Shown in pieces: positions 36,698-45,790 of a DNA stretch of 64,000 nt (position 1 is its first letter; each line of letters begins with the position of its first letter). The notes under the pieces were generated by a model. That model worked only from the letters and a program-made list of their open reading frames with translations, did no database searches and was not told the origin of the DNA. This DNA comes from Candidatus Albibeggiatoa sp. nov. NOAA (GTDB taxonomy: Bacteria > Pseudomonadota > Gammaproteobacteria > Beggiatoales > Beggiatoaceae). The stretch covers positions 124,001-188,000 of the forward strand of contig JAOXRS010000257.1 of assembly GCA_025800385.1 (NCBI GenBank). The letters run 5' to 3'. A program made the position numbers and the translations under genes.

Positions 36698-36728
36698 AGA
36701 AAATGAGAAAATGAGAAAATGAGAAAAT
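36698..36728. repeat. octanucleotide tandem repeat, four units
   Basis: GAGAAAAT is repeated about four times (first unit lacking one base match). The length is a non-multiple of three in intergenic DNA upstream of the 36297-36620 gene, so changes in copy number would alter promoter spacing and not a reading frame. Confidence 0.8.
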
Positions 36729-36891
36729 GCAAGAAAATACCTATATTAAAGTATTTTTATATTGGAAAAATTTCAGATAGTACTTTGAATTTATTTATAT
36801 TTTAAAGTTATGGATGATAGTATTTAATATAACTATTTACACGATATTGTTTAAAATATATGAGCTTTATTCAGCGATATAAAGATGCTAT

Positions 36892-37950
36892 TTATCGTGT
36901 CATCTTTTTAACAAATACTACAACAAATAAAGCGGTCATAAATGTGCCTGAAAAAGCTTCTAATGCAGCAAATAAGCGAGATAATCCCACAGGTGCAATA
37001 TCGCCGTAGCCTAGAGTGGTAAAAGTCACAACGCTGAAGTAGAAACAATTTGCAAAATTTTGGAGGTTTTCTAGCATAGTGTTGTTAGGGTGGAAAACCA
37101 ACATGCCTGAGCTACTTTGTATCCCAAGCAAAAAATAGCATATAGCAAAAAAAATAATGAACCCGCTAGAAAAGCCTGCTACGCGGAATGGTTTTTCTCC
37201 ATAACCACATAGTAAATCTACCATTTTTGAAAAAAATCGTTTTAACGAGAAAATAGGCATTTGATAACGACGCATTACCATTTCACGGTAGAAAAACTTA
37301 CCTGCTTGTTCAAACGCGCCTCGGGCTTCTGCGGTACGACGCAAATTGCGATAGATTTCTTCAGCTTGTTCAAATAAGTCAAATACTTCAGAGGTCTTAT
37401 TATGTTTGGCCAGCAGGCGTGCTTGCCGTTCTTGTAAAACGGGTAAATTCCAATTGACGTGTTCTACTTTGGCATGTTTAAAGTTTGTGCCTAACAAATT
37501 GGCGTGACTGAGATTAGCATGGTTTAGGTTGGCAGCAGAAAGGTTGGCTTTCATTAAGCAACTATGGGATAAGTCAATATTATATAAGTGGGCATTTTGT
37601 AAATTTGCCCGATATAAATCAACATGATGTAAGCTAAAACCTGTACGGCTATCTTCTCCATTAAGATGAATACCAGATAAGTCTGCATAACGCAAAGAGA
37701 AACCTGTCATAGAACGGCCTTGTTGCGCCCATTGTTCTAACAAGGATTTAATGGTGTTGTCTGATTTGTCAGTCTTTGGATCATGCCAAAAGCATAAACC
37801 ATGTTCTCCTGCTGCACCTTGGCAGTGTTGGCCTTCAGGATCAATATATTCACAAGGTTTAGGAGACACCGTTTCTGGGTTATTCATGGTCTGGTTAAGT
37901 TTTAACGACTTAAGCAAGGTGGCATCATTGAGAATTGTTTTGCTTGTCAT
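36892..37950 (-). CDS. pentapeptide-repeat protein fused to a two-TM potassium channel
   Basis: The 352-residue protein has a short Cys/His-containing N-terminus (CEYIDPEGQHC to CFWHDP, a small zinc-binding-like module), then pentapeptide repeats at about 85-165 (A(N/D)LS-type units: LYRANLQNAHLYNIDL, ANLSAANLNHANLSHANL). A helical linker follows, then a C-terminal Ion_trans_2 pore with two membrane helices around the filter TTLGYGDIAP. The filter matches K+ channels exactly. It likely forms a tetrameric inner-membrane channel with a soluble beta-helical sensor. A GGAG ribosome site lies nine bases before ATG 37950. Confidence 0.85.
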   Translation of the reverse strand: MTSKTILNDATLLKSLKLNQTMNNPETVSPKPCEYIDPEGQHCQGAAGEHGLCFWHDPKTDKSDNTIKSLLEQWAQQGRSMTGFSLRYADLSGIHLNGEDSRTGFSLHHVDLYRANLQNAHLYNIDLSHSCLMKANLSAANLNHANLSHANLLGTNFKHAKVEHVNWNLPVLQERQARLLAKHNKTSEVFDLFEQAEEIYRNLRRTAEARGAFEQAGKFFYREMVMRRYQMPIFSLKRFFSKMVDLLCGYGEKPFRVAGFSSGFIIFFAICYFLLGIQSSSGMLVFHPNNTMLENLQNFANCFYFSVVTFTTLGYGDIAPVGLSRLFAALEAFSGTFMTALFVVVFVKKMTR

Positions 37951-38433
37951 TCAGATTGTCTCCATAAACGCCAAACATAGTTGATATTGTGTCTGATTCT
38001 TCAGCATTTTTAAAGAGGTGTTTGCTAAAAATCATAAGGTGACGTGTTACAAAGATTTATTTTTCATTAAAAATAGCTGAGGATTATTAAAGCTATACGT
38101 ATTTCCGTATTTTAAAAACTTGTTTTTATGCTTGTTTGATGTTTCGAAGAATATGGTTAAATTATCGTTTAAGTATGCGCCTGAGGCAACCATAGCAGTT
38201 GTTATTTTTGAGTGAGAAGTTATCTACTCGGTAGTACATCATCTTTTAGTTGTTCCATGAATTTATCTCATATATTGCTGACTATAAAAAATAGCATAAT
38301 CAAAACAATAATACATTTAGAATCAACTTAATATTAGTGCAGGTGAATTATTAAGTAAAAAGGGAAAAGATGGGTCGGACTCACAGCAAATTCTCGCCAT
38401 ACTCATAAAAGCCGTAAGCCCTGAAAACGTTAT
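37951..38433. other. intergenic region without recognised features
   Basis: About 480 AT-rich bases hold the promoter for the channel gene (minus) and the 3' flank of the lipoprotein gene. I see no gene, RNA or strong repeat. Confidence 0.4.
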
Positions 38434-39027
38434 TTAATGAGCACAGTGCGCTTTTTTTGCTGAATCCCTAATATGTATATTTCTATGCTCAATGACACTC
38501 AAGTCACCTTGGGCATCTTTACATACTTTAACCTCATGTATTTTATTATCCTTATCTCCTATACTGAGGGTATAAATGTAACCATCTGAAGATTCTTCTA
38601 AAAAAGCTTTATCAACCTTATGCAAAACATGCCCTTGTTGTGTTGCTGCAAATGTGGCAACCTGTTGTACAATTGAGCTATTGGTATTGATGTCTGTTGC
38701 TTTTTTCTCAAAGTGAAATTTATAAAATTGTCCAGCTATATTTTGATGTACAACAGCTGCATAGCTAGTGTTATTATCAACTTTAATTCTAAGATGATAA
38801 ATGCTGCCATTTGCTGAGGCTTCTACCGTTGCGCTTTCAATTTGGCGAAGCTGAGAGCCTAATTCTGCTGAGGCAAATCGTGCTGCTCGTTTAATACACA
38901 AATCAGACTCACACAATTTTCTAGGTTCAAAATGACTTGGAAAAGCTGCGGAACTCTGTTTTTTTATGGGCGTATGGCAAGCAGATAACATTGTTAATAA
39001 AGCAAAAAGACCAATAGACTGATACAC
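38434..39027 (-). CDS. lipoprotein with two cystatin-like repeats
   Basis: The 197-residue precursor starts at GTG (GGAG at good spacing) and has a lipoprotein signal (MYQSIGLFALLTMLSACHTP, lipobox LSAC), so it should be anchored in a membrane facing the periplasm or outside. Two internally similar units follow: ...RAARFASAELGSQLRQIESATVEASANG... and ...QVATFAATQQGHVLHKVDKAFLEESSDG..., each a helix followed by strands ending in a YxLxI pattern. This is the cystatin/PepSY-like layout. It might inhibit a protease; the secreted trypsin-like enzyme at 14.9 kb is a far-fetched partner. The function is unknown. Confidence 0.6.
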   Translation of the reverse strand: MYQSIGLFALLTMLSACHTPIKKQSSAAFPSHFEPRKLCESDLCIKRAARFASAELGSQLRQIESATVEASANGSIYHLRIKVDNNTSYAAVVHQNIAGQFYKFHFEKKATDINTNSSIVQQVATFAATQQGHVLHKVDKAFLEESSDGYIYTLSIGDKDNKIHEVKVCKDAQGDLSVIEHRNIHIRDSAKKAHCAH

Positions 39028-39676
39028 CTGATTAACTCCATGTATGGTATAAATTTAATAAATGACTCGTTACTTTCAATAATAACGTAGATAAATAATG
39101 ATCCCTCCCTTTTTTAAATCTATTTGGCAATCACTACCATATCACCTGTGACACCTCTATTGTATTCCAGTTTAACTGGCTGATAAACATAATTAATTTT
39201 AATATAGCTTTGCTTATCAAGCAGTGATTTCGGTATTTTGAGCCAAATAGACGTTTTTTATTTTTAATTCACTGCTATCAATAGCTGGAGAATGATTTAA
39301 TGAGCAAGTATCATTCACATCAACAAAACAAGTGCACATTGACTTCTACTGAGCCTTTTCACCACGGGTTTGACTAGTATATAAGTTGAGTATACCTAAT
39401 ATTAAATCTATCGCTTTCTTGTGTCGCATACCGATACTCTCACTAATAAATGATTAAATATTGTCATCATACTAATGTAATTTGTCATTTTTTTTAACAT
39501 TAGTCGACTTCTTGTTTATGTAAAAACTCAATGAGACGGGCAAGTTAATTGTCAGATTCAACCGCATAGATAGGAATACTATCAACTTTTAGAACCCAAA
39601 TTAAAACGTTTGAGTTTCTAATAGTCTTCTGTGAATTTTTGAGTAAATAAGAAAAAATATTAAGAAACAAAAATAC
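39028..39676. other. intergenic region without recognised features
   Basis: This 650-base stretch between two minus-strand genes has no supported ORF. It should contain the promoter of the lipoprotein gene. Confidence 0.4.
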
Positions 39677-39706
39677 AGGTTAAACCATGATAGTGGATTA
39701 ACCTGC
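39677..39706 (-). terminator. terminator after the XRE-type gene
   Basis: CAGGTTAA and TTAACCTG form an 8-bp stem with a 14-base loop 21 bases past the stop, followed on the minus strand by TATTTTTGTTTC. Confidence 0.65.
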
Positions 39707-39726
39707 TAAAAAGAGCCAAGAGAAAA

Positions 39727-40151
39727 TCATTTAACATTGTGCTGGAATATGGCCTGAATTTTCTCATCATCCATATAACTAGCTAATAAATGCTGTAATT
39801 CTTCACAAACAGAAGATAGTTTTTGGTGTTTATCCGAGTTTGCTAAGTCTGCAACTAAATTCCAATTAATTGTTGTTTGTTGTAACGAAGAAGCTTTTTG
39901 AATTAGGCTACTTTCTGTTTTTATTGTGTCTTTTTCCATTAGTGTATCTAGGCTGACTTCAAAAAAACGGGAAAGCTTTTTTAGTGTCATATAAGATACT
40001 GGATGACATAGTTCTGCTCGTTTAATCGTTGCAATTGATATATAACAATTTTCATGGAAGCTTTTTTCTGACATTTCCTCTTGGCTTAGGCTTTTTTTAA
40101 TCGCAAGTTCTTTAAATTTTTTCCATTAATACGAATACTTTTTCTACTCAC
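39727..40151 (-). pseudogene. XRE-family regulator needing a -1 frameshift at an A7 run
   Basis: The frame from ATG 40074 gives 115 residues, beginning in the middle of a helix-turn-helix (SIATIKRAELCHPVSYMTLKK, FFEVSLDTLM). The missing front lies in another frame: GTG 40151, with an AGGAG ribosome site, encodes VSRKSIRINGKNLKNLRLKK and then stops at TAA just after an A-run. A -1 slip on the run (codons tta aaa aaa, heptamer A AAA AAA, positions 40092-40098) joins the two into a complete XRE domain (...LRLKK-SLSQEEMSEKS...). So the product is made by programmed frameshifting or slippage, or the gene is broken, or the read has a homopolymer error. It lies divergently upstream of the protease/trypco2 operon and may regulate it. 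Confidence 0.65.
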
Positions 40152-41092
40152 TTTTATCTCCTACGCTTCAATAAAAACAGGGTTGTTAAGCATTTAAATA
40201 ATTTGTTTTAACTTTTGCTTGTGTGTCGGATGTATAGTAGCTATTTAAAGCATTTAATTTGGTATCAAATTGATTCTAATTTAATTTTCATAAATTATAT
40301 GTGGTTTTACTATCCACTCCTATATGTTTTTGAGTAAATAAAATTTTACTCTTAAAAGCTTTTGGTTAATTAGGTTTGATTACTGGCTTCTTATTTAAAT
40401 GAGATATATAGAATTATTTACGTGTAATTGAGTAAATGTGTAAGGATAGATATTAACCTATTGCTATATAAAAAAAAATACAACTAAAGTTGTAAGTTCT
40501 CATATTTTTTATATTAAGCATGAGTTTTTTCTAAAATTGCTTATTTTTTGCTAAATAGCGTATAGATCAATGTATTTTACGTATTGCGAAAGTTTTATTA
40601 ATGATATTGTTTTATGATTTTCTCATAGATATTTATTTTTATATTCATGCTGTTGCTGTAAATTATCATAAGTTAAAAATCAATAAATTCTGTTTTTTTA
40701 AATTGAAAATCGAGCGTTTTTAAGTATGTTGCAGAAAAAGTGTAATCATTGTTAATTGATATTAAAATACACCTTGGTTTGATATTCAATTACTTATAAT
40801 AATTAGTTAAATTGCCTTGATAGCTAATTTTTTGCGCTATGTGAAAATATTTTATAGCTAGGTAAAAATATAACTAATTGATTTATAAAAATATTAAAAA
40901 TAAAAAATATAAGTATTTCTCGTTTTTTAAATTATTATATATGGCGGTTCATCAGGTCATTTTTCATCTATATTAGGTTTTTATGAGATAAAAATATTAT
41001 TTTAACTGCACTACCATTTTTTCTATTACTATGATTTAATAAATATAAATATTTAATAATGAAAATAACGTTTCGAGTAGGAGGGTGAGCCC
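40152..41092. other. 940-base very AT-rich control region before the conflict-like operon
   Basis: No gene or RNA is supported. The region separates the divergent XRE-type gene from the four-gene operon and should hold both promoters and operator sites. Its size and AT-richness resemble silenced horizontally acquired DNA. A strong AGGAGG ribosome site stands immediately before the operon's first ATG. Confidence 0.5.
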
Positions 41093-42919
41093 ATGATAGT
41101 TCATTACCATCGTTATGTTGGAGATCATGAAAGTTGGAAGTTATCAATCTGGGAAGCAGGAACACAAATCATAAATGATATTGTGTTATCTGCTACTGAT
41201 AATTTTGGTGTGTCTTTCTTATTAAATGATCCTCGCTTCAAACCTAATCAGCAACTTGAGTTTCACTTCAAATCTAGCAAGGTTAAGGAAAAAGATAGCC
41301 TTTTACGATCTGAAGCTTTTGAAAATAAAAAAGAAATTTGGGTATTTCAAGATAGTGCCAAGATATTTACCCTTCAACCTGAAATTAAAGCATCCTTAAC
41401 CACATCAAAAGAAATCAAGGTTGATTTTCCTGTCTTAATTACATCTCAGCAATTACAAACGCTCAATATCACAATGGATTCAAGTTTAGCTAAGTATAAA
41501 AAAAGGAATAATAAAGTTTCTGTTAATACACGAAATTTAGAGCTTACAAAAAATGCTAAAGAAGGCAGTCAAATTAAGCTTACTTTGAATAAACCAATTT
41601 CACTGAATGATAAGTTTAGTATTTGTATTAGAGGTTTTAAACCCGTGCTACTGACTGATCAATCTGGCAGTCCGATAAAAGAACAACCCAAAAAAACTGC
41701 AGATACTGAAACCATCAAAGCACAACTTTCTAAGTCAATACCGAAAGAATCACCAAGGGATTCAACGCTTCAACCAGAACAAGGAGAATCTACTATCATG
41801 GGTACACCTCAAAATCCTACCCCTAATAAGGCTGAACAGAAAGCTGAGTCTAAACAACAACCAACACAACCAGAAAAAACACCTGTGGCGACACCAGAGG
41901 TGGTTACTATGGCTGTGGATAATGAGAAATTACAACAGGAGCTGCAGGCTAGTACAGAAAATTTATTAGCTGAGTTAGAAAAATTACAAGGACAAGCTAA
42001 GAATTTAAATACTAGCTTGAAAACAGATTCTCTTGACCCAGATGGCAACTACATCTTTGCTAAAGAGATTATTGATAACGATATTAGTGCATTGCAGTCT
42101 GCATATAGAGGTTTACAAGATTTGGTAATTAGGATTCAATCCGATCAAACCAAAATGGATAAACGTCTACAGAGTGATGATGCTGATCTTAAGAAGGACT
42201 TAAATAATAAATTTGCTAAATTACAAGATCAAAATGATGACTTAAATAAGTCACTCGCAGAGGCTGATAGAAAGAATCGAGCAGACTTAACTGAGCACAT
42301 ACTAAAGGTGCAAACAGACTTAACCAATGAATTGAAGGGTGCACAATCTGAGCTAACCAATAATTTAAATGGTGTTCAATCGGAATTGACTAACACCATT
42401 AATGGTGTTCAAGCCGATTTAACTAACAATTTAAATGGTTCATCTGGTGAGTTAACAAATCGTATCAATGGTGTTGAGTCTGAGTTGACTAGTAGTATTA
42501 CAACATTACAAGAGCGTTTGGGGCAAACTCAGAATGATCTATCTGCTGGTATTGGTAATGTGCAGTCAGAGTTAAAAGATGCAACTCGTACCATAGAAAC
42601 CGACATTCGAAATCTAACTACAAATACAGAGAATGATGTTCGGAATTTAACCACTAACTATGATCGGCAAAATGGTGATTTGAATTCTGCCCAAATTAAA
42701 ATCACAGAAAACTCAAGAGCGGCAGATACGCTTAGAAATGAATTGACTAAGTTGCGGTCTGAATATCAAGAGTTAAAAGCGAGTAAAGAAGATAGTCTGC
42801 GCAAACTTGCTCAATACGTCAACCGTTTAGCAGTTATCACAGGTAAGGATAAAGACCTTGAGCGTTATAACTTAAACGAAGCCATGAAGAAACTTGAAGG
42901 TAAAGGTTCTGCAAAATAG
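41093..42919 (+). CDS. CBM41-like domain fused to long coiled coil
   Basis: The 608-residue protein opens with a pullulanase-associated/CBM41-like domain (residues 1 to ~100): IVHYHRYVGDHESWKLSIWEA, NFGVSFLL, KSSKVKEKDSLL and KKEIWVFQDSAKIFTLQPEI match the family's vHYhR..GdY..W.LWlW ... EIWvvQgdp.Iyts layout. Residues ~100-195 form a second beta-domain like the segment after CBM41 in pullulanases. There is no amylase catalytic domain; a Pro/Thr/Gln-rich linker leads to a coiled coil from ~275 to the end with imperfect 14-15-residue repeats (LTNNLNGVQSELTN type, about 405-480). No signal peptide or membrane segment is seen. It is the first gene of a four-gene operon. An alpha-glucan-binding sensor or scaffold is an inference. 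Confidence 0.72.
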   Translation: MIVHYHRYVGDHESWKLSIWEAGTQIINDIVLSATDNFGVSFLLNDPRFKPNQQLEFHFKSSKVKEKDSLLRSEAFENKKEIWVFQDSAKIFTLQPEIKASLTTSKEIKVDFPVLITSQQLQTLNITMDSSLAKYKKRNNKVSVNTRNLELTKNAKEGSQIKLTLNKPISLNDKFSICIRGFKPVLLTDQSGSPIKEQPKKTADTETIKAQLSKSIPKESPRDSTLQPEQGESTIMGTPQNPTPNKAEQKAESKQQPTQPEKTPVATPEVVTMAVDNEKLQQELQASTENLLAELEKLQGQAKNLNTSLKTDSLDPDGNYIFAKEIIDNDISALQSAYRGLQDLVIRIQSDQTKMDKRLQSDDADLKKDLNNKFAKLQDQNDDLNKSLAEADRKNRADLTEHILKVQTDLTNELKGAQSELTNNLNGVQSELTNTINGVQADLTNNLNGSSGELTNRINGVESELTSSITTLQERLGQTQNDLSAGIGNVQSELKDATRTIETDIRNLTTNTENDVRNLTTNYDRQNGDLNSAQIKITENSRAADTLRNELTKLRSEYQELKASKEDSLRKLAQYVNRLAVITGKDKDLERYNLNEAMKKLEGKGSAK

Positions 42920-43004
42920 TATTTTTTTCAAATTATTGAGTGGGTGCTATTAGTCTAACTAGTAACACTCACTACCTGCATATCATAAAGAAGAGGCTGT
43001 TTTT

Positions 43005-45755
43005 ATGACTACTGAACTTATAACAACTAGAATTCCTAAAACTCAGGAAAGAACTGATTGTTGTGAAGAACTTAAAATCAAAGTTTCTTCATTAGAAGCA
43101 GGTATTCAAACAAAATTTACTTTTTTGGAAGAAAGCGACCAAGAACATTTAAAACGAGTTGAGGAAAATTTAGCTAAAACAATTGATGCCCAATTAGAGA
43201 AAGGTTTTCAGTCAAAACTCATTGGTTTCCAGCAAACAGAACATACTCGCCTAAAAAGACTTGAAGAGGATTTAGCAAGATCAATTAATACTCAAGTTGA
43301 GAATGCTAGATCAATGTTAGAGGGGGAGTTGCGCCAAAATTTCTTACATATACTAGAGCGTAAACTACATGATGAAAGCAATAGAGAAGATGGAAATGAA
43401 CAGATTCGTGCAACATTTTTTCCTTTAATTGATGTCACAATTGAGCAAGTGATTGAAGAGTTAGATTTTAGAGGCCAATTTGAAAAAATATTATCCAAAG
43501 AGTTAGAGGATAAAAAATATTTTACTAAGTTGCTGATTAAAGAGCTTAAAGAGGAAAAACGTTTTGAAAGTATTTTAGGTGATTTAACTAAGCGGTATTT
43601 GAATTTAAATCAGAAGGTTAGTGCTTTAAGTAATATTGTAGAGGAAATGCGCCAAAAAACGGTTTCTACTAAAGATGAGCTTCGAGAACAAGTTGATAAT
43701 ATCATGTCTCGACTAGAGGAAAACTCTAAATTAGCAGTCAGTATTCACGAAAAGCTATATGAAATTGAAAGAAATAGGGATATTACAACAGAGCAAATTC
43801 AACAAAGCTATAGAGATATTATTGAGATTATTGAAGGTGAAAAGGATATTATCGACCCAGATGGTATGGTTCGTGTATTTGAGCCATTAGTTAAAAGCTT
43901 GATTGAAACCGAACTTGATGAAAAAGGGCGTTTTGTTCAATTATTAGCAGAAAAAATTTCGGAAATTAGTAGTGAAAAAGCATCTGCAGAATTCCAAAAA
44001 CATTTCCGTACACTGGTAGACTCAATTGTAGGTAAGGGTACTAAAAAAAATGAAAAAATGGCTCGCGAAAATACAGAGCTTGGTTTACGTCGGATGAGTG
44101 AAGCAGACGTTGATGAAATACTAGGCAAGAAAATAATTAAAATTGTCAATACTAGTTCTGGTCTTGGTGAAGCTATAGCTAATGTAGGAGAAAGCTTAAA
44201 CGAAAGTCTAAACAAATTAAGAAGTGGAATGCCTGAAGATAATAAAGTTAAGCAATTTTTTGATGGGCTCTCATTGTCTGTATATTATTTTGAGTGTATC
44301 AAAGCTGACAGTATTATTTTTTTAGATAAAGATCAATACCCTCAAGATATTGATAATTTTATTGCTTACATTAAACCTTTTAAAAATATTATTGAAGAAG
44401 AGGAGCAGGCTTATCGTAAAAGTCCTGAATCCTATGCTAATTACTCAAAAACAACTCCCAAAACAGTAACCATAGATACAAATGAAGAAGGTATAGAAAA
44501 AAACTCTTTAGAAGCTTACCTATACATGTCTTATTTAGATGATTGTCGTATATATTTCTTCTGTAGCCAAGAACCTTCAGCATTATTTAAGAAAAAAGCA
44601 AAAGAGCTTTTAAAGTATGATGATTTTCAAGTTTTAAAAACTACTGCAAATGATTTAGTAAAAACTTATACAATTCCTAAAGTTAATATTGCCGTCTTTA
44701 ATAGTAAAGGTTTTGAATTACCTTCTGATGAAGGGCTGTCTGTTATATCAATTAAGGATGGTAATAAATACTTGGAGCGGGAAGAAGAGATAGAATTACT
44801 CACTGTTTTAAAAGAGCTAAATGAAAATGATAGCTGTAAAAAACCTATGTCATTTTTTAAGAAACTTACTTCTAATGCAGCTCAAAGAAGAAAAGAGTGT
44901 TATCAGGAAGGGTGTCATGGGCTATGGCATTTTTGGGCTGAATCTTATCCAACAAGAAAGTATTTAGCTGTAAAGATGGCTGAAGAGTTTGGAAAAGGTA
45001 AGGAAGATATCAAAAAGAACTTTCAGAATTATGTTCAGGAGCAAATTTGGGAAAAGCTAATTTCAAGCAAGTCTATTAAAGAAATGCAGGAGTGGGTTGA
45101 TACTTTTATTCAGAAAGATGCAGGGTTACTAGCACAAGAAGCAACAGGTATTTTTACATTTTTGAAGTATCTAAAATATGCAACCGTGTTGTCCATTATT
45201 ACATTTTGTATTATGGCCTATTTCTATTGGCTGCCAAATTTGGAAAAGGAATTACAATTACAAAATATAAAAATCATTGAAGAATCAGAGAACCACGATG
45301 AAAATTTATATTTAGTCAAGCAATCTACAGAAGAACAAGATCAAATCTTAACCACAGAGGTTAAAAACTCTGAAAATGTGCTGTCATTAGTGTTAAATAA
45401 AATGTTAGCTGATGACACTGATATGTATTTTGAATTTAACCCTCAGAAGGTACTAAATAAGATTAAGATACAAGACCTTCCGCTATCTGATCTTGCACGC
45501 CTTAAGCGAATCGCCCACTATTTTACCGATTTAGAAGCAACAAAACTTTCACCAAGTAAGTGGAATTTAGAAATTGTAATGTATGACAATATCCATAGGA
45601 ATGATAAGGAACATAATAGAAGAAGAGCAAACCTTGTTAAATCATTTTTAGAGGATGAAAACTCTAATTTAAAAGGTTCAATATATATTAGAGATGTCAT
45701 TGATAAATCTGCCCAAACTTTTGGTGTAAAACTGATACCTATAAAAACTGATTAA
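43005..45755 (+). CDS. large coiled-coil protein with one membrane helix and OmpA-like tail
   Basis: The 916-residue protein has an extended coiled-coil N-terminal half (about 10-330) containing recurring ELDxKGRFxxxLxxEL-type units (for example ELDFRGQFEKILSKEL and ELDEKGRFVQLLAEKI). A mixed globular region spans ~380-700 with a Cys-His-Trp patch (CYQEGCHGLWHFWAE). A single membrane helix lies near 724-743 (TVLSIITFCIMAYFYWLP). The final ~110 residues (LKRIAHYFTDLEATKL, then NIHRNDKEHNRRRANLVKSFL) resemble weakly the OmpA/MotB peptidoglycan-binding pattern with its N..RR...V..L ending. A long cytoplasmic part and a short periplasmic tail are likely. The gene starts 85 bases after the CBM41-like gene with GAGG. 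I do not recognise the whole protein; the OmpA likeness needs a profile search. Confidence 0.7.
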   Translation: MTTELITTRIPKTQERTDCCEELKIKVSSLEAGIQTKFTFLEESDQEHLKRVEENLAKTIDAQLEKGFQSKLIGFQQTEHTRLKRLEEDLARSINTQVENARSMLEGELRQNFLHILERKLHDESNREDGNEQIRATFFPLIDVTIEQVIEELDFRGQFEKILSKELEDKKYFTKLLIKELKEEKRFESILGDLTKRYLNLNQKVSALSNIVEEMRQKTVSTKDELREQVDNIMSRLEENSKLAVSIHEKLYEIERNRDITTEQIQQSYRDIIEIIEGEKDIIDPDGMVRVFEPLVKSLIETELDEKGRFVQLLAEKISEISSEKASAEFQKHFRTLVDSIVGKGTKKNEKMARENTELGLRRMSEADVDEILGKKIIKIVNTSSGLGEAIANVGESLNESLNKLRSGMPEDNKVKQFFDGLSLSVYYFECIKADSIIFLDKDQYPQDIDNFIAYIKPFKNIIEEEEQAYRKSPESYANYSKTTPKTVTIDTNEEGIEKNSLEAYLYMSYLDDCRIYFFCSQEPSALFKKKAKELLKYDDFQVLKTTANDLVKTYTIPKVNIAVFNSKGFELPSDEGLSVISIKDGNKYLEREEEIELLTVLKELNENDSCKKPMSFFKKLTSNAAQRRKECYQEGCHGLWHFWAESYPTRKYLAVKMAEEFGKGKEDIKKNFQNYVQEQIWEKLISSKSIKEMQEWVDTFIQKDAGLLAQEATGIFTFLKYLKYATVLSIITFCIMAYFYWLPNLEKELQLQNIKIIEESENHDENLYLVKQSTEEQDQILTTEVKNSENVLSLVLNKMLADDTDMYFEFNPQKVLNKIKIQDLPLSDLARLKRIAHYFTDLEATKLSPSKWNLEIVMYDNIHRNDKEHNRRRANLVKSFLEDENSNLKGSIYIRDVIDKSAQTFGVKLIPIKTD

Positions 45756-45790
45756 AATCAGAGCCGTTATATCCATGAGGTTGACCACAG

